This document shows positions 56,668 to 64,000 of a stretch of DNA of 64,000 bases, piece by piece (the first letter of the stretch is position 1; each line of letters starts with the position of its first letter). Source of the DNA: Chlorocebus sabaeus (taxonomy: Eukaryota > Chordata > Mammalia > Primates > Cercopithecidae); contig NC_132911.1 in assembly GCF_047675955.1 (NCBI RefSeq), forward strand, positions 75,921,133 to 75,985,132, written 5' to 3'. A program made the translations under genes and the position numbers. The notes below the pieces were generated by a model. The model worked only from the letters and a program-made list of their open reading frames with translations, ran no database searches and had not been told where the DNA came from.

Positions 56668-57149
56668 AGAAGAAGAAGAAGAAGAAGAAGAAGAAGAAGG
56701 AGGAGGAGGAGGAGGAGGAAGAGGAGGAGGAGGAGGAGGAGGAGGAGAGGGGGGAGGAGGAGGGGGAGGGGGAGGGGGAGGGGAGGGGGAGGGGGAGGGG
56801 GAGGAGGGGGAGGGGGAGGAGGGGGAGGGGGAGGGGGAGAGGGAGGAAGAGGGGGGGGAGGGGGAGGAAGAGGGGGAGGAGGAGGAGGGGGAGGGGGAGG
56901 AGGAGGAGGAGGGGGAGAGGGAGGAGGAGGAGGGGGAGGGGGAGGAGGGGGAGGGGGAGGAGGAGGAGGAGGAGGGGGAGGAGGAGGAGGGGGAGGGGGA
57001 GAGGGAGGAGGGGGAGAGGGAGGAGGAGGAGGAGGAGGAGAAGAAGGAAGAAGAAGGAAGAAGAAAGAAGAAGGAAGAAGAAAGAAGAAAGAAGAAGAAG
57101 AAGAAGAAGAAGAGAGAAGAAGAAGAAGAAGAGAGAAGAAGAAGAAGAA
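56668..57149 (+). repeat. 482 bp uninterrupted purine tract, (GAA)n/(GGA)n/(GGGGGA)n
   Basis: Every base from 56668 to 57149 is A or G. It begins and ends with (GAA) units, and the middle is (GGA) and GGGGGA units. Long low-complexity open frames (poly-E, poly-G, poly-R, and poly-P or poly-S on the other strand) are artefacts of this repeat, not genes. Confidence 0.98.
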
Positions 57150-58148
57150 CAGCTCCAGTCTCCAACTCCCAGCGCGAGCGACACAGAACACCGGCGATTT
57201 CTGCATTTTCAACTGAGGTACTGGGTTCATCTCACTGGGGAGTGCCAGACGATCGGTGCTGGTCAGCTGCTGCAGCCCGACCAGCGAGAGCTGAAGCAGG
57301 GCGAGGCATTGCCTCACCTGGAAAGCACAAGGGGGAAGGGAATCCCTTTTCCTAGCCAGGGGAACTGAGACACACAACACCTGGAAAATCGGGTAACTCC
57401 CACCCCAATACTGCGCTTTAAGCAGACAGGCACACCAGGAGATCATATCCCACACCTGGCCGGGAGTGTCCCACACCCACGGAGCCTCCCTCATTGCTAG
57501 CACAGCAGTCTGTGATCTACCTGCAAGGCAACAGCGAGGCTGGGGGAGGGGCGCCCGCCATTGCTGAGGCTTAAGTAGGTAAACAAAGCTGCTGGGAAGC
57601 TCGAACTGGGTGGAGCTCACAGCAGCTCAAGGAAACCTGCCTGTCTCTGTAGATTCCACCTCTGGGGACAGGGCACAGTAAATAATAACAAACGCAGCAG
57701 CTCTGCAGACGCAAACGACTCTGTCTGACAGCTTTGAAGAGAGCAGTGGATCTCCCAACACGGAGGTTGAGATCTGAGAAGGGACAGACTCCCTGCTCAA
57801 GTGGGTCCCTGACCCCTGAGTAGCCTAACTGGGAGACATCCCCCACTAGGGGCAGTCTGACACCCCACACCTCACAGGGTGGAGTACACCCCTGAGAGGA
57901 AGATTCCAAAGCAAGAATCAGACAGGTACACTCGCTGTTCAGAAATATTCTATCTTCTGCAGCCTCTACTGCTGATACCCAGGCAAACAGGGTCTGGAGT
58001 GGACCTCAAGCAATCTCCTACAGCTACAACCTACAGCTGAGGATCCTGACTGTTAGAAGGAAAGCTATCAAACAGGAAGGACACCTACACCAAAACCCCA
58101 TCAGTACATCACCATCATCAAAGACCAGAGGCAGATAAAACCACAAAG
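57147..58148 (+). promoter_or_regulatory. L1 5' UTR (internal promoter region), first about 27 bases missing
   Basis: About 1.0 kb, GC-rich, from AACAGCTCCAGTCTCCAACTCCC to the ORF1 start. In primate L1 this region holds an internal RNA polymerase II promoter and an antisense promoter (established). The AAGATGGCC YY1-type site seen near the start of the L1 at 30055 is absent here, since the element joins the purine array just downstream of where it should lie. Confidence 0.75.
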
Positions 58149-59166
58149 ATGGGGAAAAAGCAGGGCAGAAAAGCTGGAAATTCAAAAAATAAGAGCGCAT
58201 CTCCCCCGGCAAAGGAGCGCAGCTCATCGCCAGCAACGGATCAAAGCTGGACGGAGAATGACTTTGACGAGATGAGAGAAGAAGGCTTCAGTCCATCAAA
58301 TTTCTCAGAGCTAAAGGAGGAATTACGTACCCAGCACAAAGAAACTAAAAATCTTGAAAAAAAAAGTGGAAGAATTGATGGCTAGAGTAATTAATGCAGA
58401 GAAGCTCACAAACGAAATGAAAGAGACGAAAACCATGGCACGAGAAATACGTGACAAATGCACAAGCTTCAGTAACCGTCTCGATCAACTGGAAGAAAGA
58501 ATGTCAGCGATGGAGGATCAAATGAATGAAATGAAGCGAGAAGAGAAGCCAAAAGAAAAAAGAAGAAAAAGAAATGAACAAAGCCTGCAAGAAGTATGGG
58601 ATTATGTAAAAAGACCAAATCTACGTCTGATTGGGGTGCCTGAAAGTGACGGGGAAAATGGAACCAAGTTGGAAAACACTCTTCAGGATATCATCCAGGA
58701 GAACTTCCCCAACCTAGTAGGGCAGGCCAACATTCAAATCCAGGAAATACAGAGAACGCCACAAAGATACTCCTCGAGAAGAGCAACTCCAAGACACATA
58801 ATTGCCAGATTCACCAAAGTTGAAATGAAGGAAAAAATCTTAAGGGCAGCCAGAGAGAATGGTCAGGTTACCCACAAAGGGAAGCACATCAGACTAACAG
58901 CAGATCTCTCGGCAGAAACTCTTCAAGCCAGAAGAGAGTGGGGGCCAATATTCAACATTCTTAAAGAAAAGAATTTTAAACCCAGAATTTTATATCCAGC
59001 CAAACTAAGTTTCATAAGTGAAGGAGAAATAAAATCCTTTACAGATAAGCAAATGCTTAGAGATTTTGTCACCACTAGGCCTGCCTTACAAGAGACCCTG
59101 AAGGAAGCACTAAACATGGAAAGGAACAACCGGTACCAGCCATTGCAAAAACATGCCAAAATGTAA
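58149..59166 (+). pseudogene. L1 ORF1 with a single-base frameshift
   Basis: ORF1p is an RNA-binding, trimer-forming chaperone needed for L1 mobility. The start at 58149 (MGKKQGRKAGNSKNKSAS) and the stop at 59164-59166 span 1018 bases, one more than a multiple of three; a 338-residue protein plus stop, as in human, would be 1017. The first frame ends at 58385 and the second covers 58354-59166 with the RNA-recognition domain (NLRLIGVPE, KVEMKEKILRAAREN) and the C-terminal domain (DKQMLRDFVTTRPALQ). The shift lies in a nine-A run at 58357-58365, which is one A too long for phase. Confidence 0.9.
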
Positions 59167-59229
59167 AGACCATCAAGGCTAGGAAGAAACTGCATCAACT
59201 AACGAGCAAAATAACCAGTTAATATCATC

Positions 59230-62200
59230 ATGGCAGGATCAAGTTCACACATAACAATCTTAACCTTAAATGTAAATGGACTAAATGCTCCAATTAAAAG
59301 ACACAGACTGGCAAACTGGATAAAGAGTCAAGACCCATCAGTCTGCTGTATTCAGGAGACCCATCTCACATGCAGAGACATACATAGGCTCAAAATAAAG
59401 GGATGGAGGAAGATTTACCAAGCAAATGGAGAACACAAAAAAGCGGGGGTTGCAATACTAGTCTCTGATAAAACAGACTTTAAACCATCAAAGATCAAAA
59501 GAGACAAAGAAGGACATTACATAATGGTAAAGGGATCAATTCAACAGGAAGAGCTAACTATCCTAAATATATATGCACCCAATACAGGAGCACCCAGATT
59601 CATAAAGCAAGTCCTTAGAGACTTACAAAGAGACTTAGACTCCCATACAATAATAATGGGAGACTTCAACACTCCACTGTCAACATTAGACAGATCAACG
59701 AGACAGAAAGTTAACAAGGATATCCAGGAATTGAACTCATCTCTGCAGCAAGCAGACCTAATAGACATCTATAGAACTCTCCACCCCAAATCAACAGAAT
59801 ATACATTCTTCTCAGCACCACATCGTACTTACTCCAAAATTGACCACGTAATCGGAAGTAAAGCACTCCTCAGCAAATGTACAAGAACAGAAATTATAAC
59901 AAACTGTCTCTCAGACCACAGTGCAATCAAATTAGAACTCAGGACTAAGAAACTCAATCAAAACCGCTCAACTACATGGAAACTGAACAACCTGCTCCTG
60001 AATGACTACTGGGTACATAACGAAATGAAGGCAGAAATAAAGATGTTCTTTGAAACCAATGAGAACAAAGATACAACATACCAGAATCTCTGGGACACAT
60101 TTAAAGCAGTGTGTAGAGGGAAATTTATAGCACTAAATGCCCACAAGAGAAAGCAGGAAAGATCTAAAATTGACACTCTAACATCGCAATTAAAAGAACT
60201 AGAGAAGCAAGAGCAAACACATTCGAAAGCTAGCAGAAGGCAAGAAATAACTAAGATCAGAGCAGAACTGAAGGAGATAGAGACACAAAAAACCCTCCAA
60301 AAAATCAATGAATCCAGGAGTTGGTTTTTTGAAAAGATCAACAAAATTGACAGACCACTAGCAAGACTAATAAAGAAGAAAAGAGAGAAGAATCAAATTG
60401 ACGCAATTAAAAATGATAAAGGGGATATCACCACCGACCCCACAGAAATACAAACTACCATCAGAGAATACTATAAACACCTCTACGCAAATAAACTGGA
60501 AAATTTAGAAGAAATGGATAATTTCCTGGACACTTACACTCTTCCAAGACTAAACCAGGAAGAAGTTGAATCCCTGAATAGACCAATAGTAGGCTCTGAA
60601 ATTGAGGCAATAATTAATAGCCTACCAACCAAAAAAAGTCCAGGACCAGATGGATTCACAGCTGAATTCTACCAGAGGTACAAGGAGGAGCTGGTACCAT
60701 TCCTTCTGAAACTATTCCAATCAATAGAAAAAGAGGGAATCCTCCCTAACTCATTTTATGAGGCCAACATCATCCTGATACCAAAGCCTGGCAGAGACAC
60801 AACAAAAAAAGAGAATTTTAGACCAATATCTCTGATGAACATCGATGCAAAAATCCTCAATAAAATACTGGCAAACCAGATTCAGCAGCACATCAAAAAG
60901 CTTATCCACCATGATCAAGTGGGCTTCATCCCTGGGATGCAAGGCTGGTTCAACATTCGCAAATCAATAAACATAATCCAGCATATAAACAGAACCAAAG
61001 ACAAGAACCACATCATTATCTCAATAGATGCAGAAAAGGCTTTTGACAAAATTCAACAGCCCTTCATGCTAAAAACGCTCAATAAATTCGGTATTGATGG
61101 AACGTACCTCAAAATCATAAGAGCTATTTATGACAAACCCACAGCCAATATCATACTGAATGGGCAAAAACTGGAAAAATTCCCTTTGAAAACTGGCACA
61201 AGACAGGGATGCCCTCTCTCACCACTCCTATTCAACATAGTGTTGGAAGTTCTGGCTAGGGCAATCAGGCAAGAGAAACAAATCAAGGGGATTCAGTTAG
61301 GAAAAGAAGAAGTCAAATTGTCCCTGTTTGCAGACAACATGATTGTATATTTAGAAAACCCCATTGTCTCAGCCCAAAATCTCCTTAAGCTGATCAGCAA
61401 CTTCAGCAAAGTCTCAGGATACAAAATTAATGTGCAAAAATCACAAGCATTCTTATACACCAGTGACAGTCAAACAGAGAGCCCAATCAGGAATGAACTC
61501 TCAGTCACAATTGCTTCAAAGAGAATAAAATACCTAGGAATCCAACTTACAAGGGATGTAAAGGACCTCTTCAAGGAGAACTACAAACCACTGCTCAGTG
61601 AAATCAAAGAGGACACAAACAAATGGAAGAACATACCATGCTCATGGATAGGAAGAATCAATATCGTGAAAATGGCCATACTGCCCAAGGTAATTTATAG
61701 ATTCAATGCCATCCCCATCAAGCTACCAATGAGCTTCTTCACAGAATTGGAAAAAACTGCTTTAAAGTTCATATGGAACCAAAAAAGAGCCCACATCTCC
61801 AAGACAATCCTAAGTCAAAAGAACAAAGCTGGAGGCATCACGCTACCTGACTTCAAACTATACTACAAGGCTACAGTAACCAAAACAGCATGGTACTGGT
61901 ACCAAAACAGAGATATAGACCAATGGAACAGAACAGAGTCCTCAGAAATAATACCACACATCTACAGCCATCTGATCTTTGACAAACCTGAGAGAAACAA
62001 GAAATGGGGAAAGGATTCCCTATTTAATAAATGGTGCTGGGAAAACTGGCTAGCCATAAGTAGAAAGCTGAAACTGGATCCTTTCCTTACTCCTTATACG
62101 AAAATTAATTCAAGATGGATTAGAGACTTAAATGTTAGACCTAATACCATAAAAATCCTAGAGGAAAACCTAGGTAGTACCATTCAGGACATAGGCATGG

Positions 62201-63057
62201 GCAAAGACTTCATGTCTAAAACACCAAAAGCAACGGCAGCAAAAGCCAAAATTGACAAATGGGATCTCATCAAACTAAAGAGCTTCTGCACAGCAAAAGA
62301 AACTACCATCAGAGTGAGCAGGCAACCTACAGAATGGGAGAAAATTTTTGCAATCTACTCATCTGACAAAGGGCTAATATCCAGAACCTACAAAGAACTC
62401 AAACAAATTTACAAGAAAAAAACAAACAACCCCATCCAAAAGTGGGCAAAGGATATGAACAGACATTTCTCAAAAGAAGACATTCATACAGCCAACAGAC
62501 ACATGAAAAAATGCTCATCATCACTGGCCATCAGAGAAATGCAAATCAAAACCACAATGAGATACCATCTCACACCAGTTAGAATGGCGATCATTCAAAA
62601 GTCAGGAAACAACAGGTGCTGGAGAGGATGTGGAGAAATAGGAACACTTTTACACTGTTGGTGGGAGTGTAAACTAGTTCAACCATTATGGAAAACAGTA
62701 TGGCGATTCCTCAAGGATCTAGAACTAGATGTACCATATGACCCAGCCATCCCATTACTGGGTATATACCCAAAGGATTATAAATTATGCTTCTATAAGG
62801 ACACATGCACACGTATGTTTATTGCGGCACTATTCACAATAGCAAAGACTTGGAATCAACCCAAATGTCCATCAGTGACAGATTGGATTAAGAAAATGTG
62901 GCACATATACACCATGGAATACTATGCAGCCATAAAAAAGGATGAGTTTGTGTCCTTTGTAGGGACATGGATGCAGCTGGAAACCATCATTCTTAGCAAA
63001 CTATCACAAGAACAGAAAACCAAACACCGCATGTTCTCACTCGTAGGTGGGAACTGA
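59230..63057 (+). CDS. L1 ORF2p, complete 1275-residue frame, RT motif changed to FADN
   Basis: ORF2p carries out target-primed reverse transcription: an endonuclease nicks DNA and a reverse transcriptase copies L1 RNA. The endonuclease (residues 1-239) keeps NVNG, QETH (43), GDFN (144-147), KIDH and SDHSAIKLEL (228-). A Z-like region and the reverse transcriptase (about 500-770) follow: FDKIQ motif, RQGCPLSPLLFN, then FADN at 700-703, where active primate L1 has FADD. Codon 703 is AAC (61336-61338). The C-terminal cysteine motif C-x3-C-x7-H-x4-C (RCWRGCGEIGTLLHCWWEC) is intact. Length equals the human protein. No stop interrupts 1275 codons, implying recent insertion, but loss of the second metal-binding aspartate should abolish polymerase activity (inference from family knowledge). 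Confidence 0.95.
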   Translation: MAGSSSHITILTLNVNGLNAPIKRHRLANWIKSQDPSVCCIQETHLTCRDIHRLKIKGWRKIYQANGEHKKAGVAILVSDKTDFKPSKIKRDKEGHYIMVKGSIQQEELTILNIYAPNTGAPRFIKQVLRDLQRDLDSHTIIMGDFNTPLSTLDRSTRQKVNKDIQELNSSLQQADLIDIYRTLHPKSTEYTFFSAPHRTYSKIDHVIGSKALLSKCTRTEIITNCLSDHSAIKLELRTKKLNQNRSTTWKLNNLLLNDYWVHNEMKAEIKMFFETNENKDTTYQNLWDTFKAVCRGKFIALNAHKRKQERSKIDTLTSQLKELEKQEQTHSKASRRQEITKIRAELKEIETQKTLQKINESRSWFFEKINKIDRPLARLIKKKREKNQIDAIKNDKGDITTDPTEIQTTIREYYKHLYANKLENLEEMDNFLDTYTLPRLNQEEVESLNRPIVGSEIEAIINSLPTKKSPGPDGFTAEFYQRYKEELVPFLLKLFQSIEKEGILPNSFYEANIILIPKPGRDTTKKENFRPISLMNIDAKILNKILANQIQQHIKKLIHHDQVGFIPGMQGWFNIRKSINIIQHINRTKDKNHIIISIDAEKAFDKIQQPFMLKTLNKFGIDGTYLKIIRAIYDKPTANIILNGQKLEKFPLKTGTRQGCPLSPLLFNIVLEVLARAIRQEKQIKGIQLGKEEVKLSLFADNMIVYLENPIVSAQNLLKLISNFSKVSGYKINVQKSQAFLYTSDSQTESPIRNELSVTIASKRIKYLGIQLTRDVKDLFKENYKPLLSEIKEDTNKWKNIPCSWIGRINIVKMAILPKVIYRFNAIPIKLPMSFFTELEKTALKFIWNQKRAHISKTILSQKNKAGGITLPDFKLYYKATVTKTAWYWYQNRDIDQWNRTESSEIIPHIYSHLIFDKPERNKKWGKDSLFNKWCWENWLAISRKLKLDPFLTPYTKINSRWIRDLNVRPNTIKILEENLGSTIQDIGMGKDFMSKTPKATAAKAKIDKWDLIKLKSFCTAKETTIRVSRQPTEWEKIFAIYSSDKGLISRTYKELKQIYKKKTNNPIQKWAKDMNRHFSKEDIHTANRHMKKCSSSLAIREMQIKTTMRYHLTPVRMAIIQKSGNNRCWRGCGEIGTLLHCWWECKLVQPLWKTVWRFLKDLELDVPYDPAIPLLGIYPKDYKLCFYKDTCTRMFIAALFTIAKTWNQPKCPSVTDWIKKMWHIYTMEYYAAIKKDEFVSFVGTWMQLETIILSKLSQEQKTKHRMFSLVGGN

Positions 63058-63291
63058 ACAATGAGATCACTTGGACTCGGGAAGGGGAACATCACACACC
63101 GGGGCCTATCATGGGGAGGGGGGAGGGGGGAGGGATTGCATTGGGAGTTATACCTGATGTAAATGACGAGTTGATGGGTGCAGCACACCAACATGGCACA
63201 AGTATACATATGTAGCAAACCTGCACGTTGTGCACATGTACCCTACAACTTGAAGTTTAATAATAATAAATAAATTAAAAAAAAAAAAAAA
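63058..63291 (+). other. L1 3' UTR with G-rich tract and poly-A tail
   Basis: The 3' UTR holds the conserved L1 polypurine tract (GGGGAGGGGGGAGGGGGGAGGG at about 63113-63134), a potential G-quadruplex. It is followed by the usual TGCAGCACACCAACATGGCAC text, AATAAATAAATT and the A tail. Confidence 0.9.
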
Positions 63292-63321
63292 GAAGAAGAA
63301 GAAGAAGAAGAAGAAGAAGCA
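63292..63321 (+). repeat. Right remnant of the (AAG)n array
   Basis: About nine AAG units follow the young L1 tail. They belong to the same array as 56668-57149, split by the L1 insertion. Confidence 0.85.
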
Positions 63322-64000
63322 GAAGGGCCATCTATGACAAACGCACAGCCAACATCATACTGAATGGGCAAAAGCTGGAAGCATTCCCCTTGAAAACTGG
63401 TACAAGACAAGGATGCCCTCTCTCTCCACTTCTATTCAACATAGTATTGGAAGTCCTAGCCAGAGCCATGAGTCAAGAGAGAAAAAAAAAATAAAGGGCA
63501 TCCAAATAGTAAGAGAGGGAGTCAAATTATCTCTGTTTGCAGATGACATGATTCTATATCTAGAAAATCCCAGTGTTTTGGCCCAAAAGCTCCTTTAGCT
63601 GATAAACAACTTCAGCAAAGTTGCGGGATATAAAATCAATGTACAAAACTCACTAGCATTCCTATGCACCAACAACAACCAAACTGACAGCCAAATAAGA
63701 AAGGCAATCCCATTCACAGTTGCCACAAAAAAAAAAAATAAAACACCTAGGAATACAGCTAATCAGGGAGGTAAAAAGTCTCTACAGTGAGAATGACAAA
63801 ACACTGCTCAAAGAAATCAAAGAAGACACAAGCAAATGAAAAAACATCCCATCATCATAAATAGGAAGAATCAATATCATTAAAATGGCTATAGTGCCCA
63901 AAACAATTTACAAATTCAATGCTATACCTGTTAAACTACCAATGACATTCTTCACAAAACTAGAAAAAAATATTTTAAAATTTATATGGAACCAAAAAAG
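63322..64000 (+). mobile_element. Continuation of the old L1 ORF2, running off the window
   Basis: Text resumes at GGGCCATCTATGACAAACGC exactly where the old L1 stopped before the Alu at 56386. It goes through the reverse transcriptase motif (frame 63413-63598, here with an unaltered FADD) to the KFIWNQK-type region at the window edge. A-runs and stops break the frame. Confidence 0.9.

Larger units (their letters stand above)
57147..63291 (+). mobile_element. Young near-full-length L1 with open ORF2
   Basis: The element starts at GAACAGCTCCAGTCTCC inside the AAG array, about 27 bases short of the usual L1 start, and ends in A(15) after AATAATAAATAAATT. It has 5' UTR 57147-58148, ORF1 58149-59166, a 63 bp spacer, ORF2 59230-63057 and 3' UTR 63058-63275. 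It is the least decayed L1 in the window. Because both flanks are AAG repeats (ends at 57149 and from 63292), the target duplication cannot be measured exactly. Confidence 0.95.
42499..64000 (-). other. XKR9: XKR9 upstream intron (partial)
   Basis: In gene direction this lies before the exon at 42498. The first coding exon, about 91 residues, is not found in any frame here, so it and the promoter should lie beyond 64000. The intron holds two full-length L1 copies in opposite orientation, an Alu-derived purine array and older repeats. Confidence 0.75.

Noticed and set aside
56559..57620. Long open frames (200-330 codons) of poly-E, poly-G, poly-R, poly-S or poly-P on both strands
   Set aside because: They are translations of the pure purine repeat and flanking Alu and L1 5' UTR, with no domain; a purine-only strand cannot form most stop codons in several frames.
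58024..58236. 70-codon antisense frame near the L1 start as L1 ORF0
   Set aside because: It is antisense to the ORF1 start, not in the upstream 5' UTR position where ORF0 is known, so the identification is unsupported.
1..64000. CRISPR arrays, operons, tRNA or rRNA genes, or a bacterial-type defence system
   Set aside because: The window is repeat-rich primate DNA. I saw no regularly spaced direct repeats with unique spacers and no intact tRNA; the one tRNA-like stretch is degenerate.

Overview
The window is primate nuclear DNA. It is Alu-dense and L1-rich, about 60 percent AT, with introns and no operons. The youngest Alus (near 25796, 26813 and 27481) carry a right-arm variant reading AGATCCGGCCACTGCAC, which I associate with Old World monkey AluY lineages, so a macaque- or baboon-like monkey is my best guess. 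This is inference from repeats; no species-specific gene test was possible.

The only host protein gene I can support is XKR9 on the minus strand. Its last coding exon (19322-19950, 208 codons plus stop) and the preceding exon (42278-42498, 73 codons plus two split codons) have canonical splice sites and join in phase. The first coding exon is not seen and should lie beyond 64000. XKR9 belongs to the XK-related family of caspase-activated phospholipid scramblases, and a DEID site is visible near the C-terminus.

Layout: 1-19300 is the 3' flank of XKR9. It holds old L1 pieces, a hAT-like DNA element (198-464), nested LTRs (6868-8725), a GC-rich long LTR-like block (9713-11410), a MER5A element with a local duplication (13208-14123), and an L1 3' end split by an LTR (17400-18665). 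The 22.3 kb intron 19951-42277 contains four main things: a class I ERV copy that looks like a processed retrocopy (21060-26747 plus poly-A), a mariner transposase relic split by Alus (27205-29320), a THE1/MST-type MaLR element with both LTRs (29649-38521), and inside it a full-length dead L1 with a perfect 15 bp target duplication (30055-36588).

The upstream intron 42499-64000+ begins with a full-length antisense-drawn L1 (42591-48623) that ends only 92 bp from the exon acceptor. MIR, L2, Alu and old L1 follow. Last comes a nest in which an old L1 (53975-64000+) holds an Alu (56386-56667), whose tail expanded into a 482 bp uninterrupted purine tract (56668-57149). A young, nearly full-length L1 (57147-63291) landed in that tract. 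Its ORF2 is fully open (1275 aa), but the reverse transcriptase motif reads FADN instead of FADD, and its ORF1 has a one-base frameshift.

I found no RNA genes, CRISPR arrays or evidence of an undescribed multi-gene system. The notable items are structural: nested insertions, the processed ERV copy, the purine tract, the near-exon sense L1 and the open but catalytically altered ORF2.
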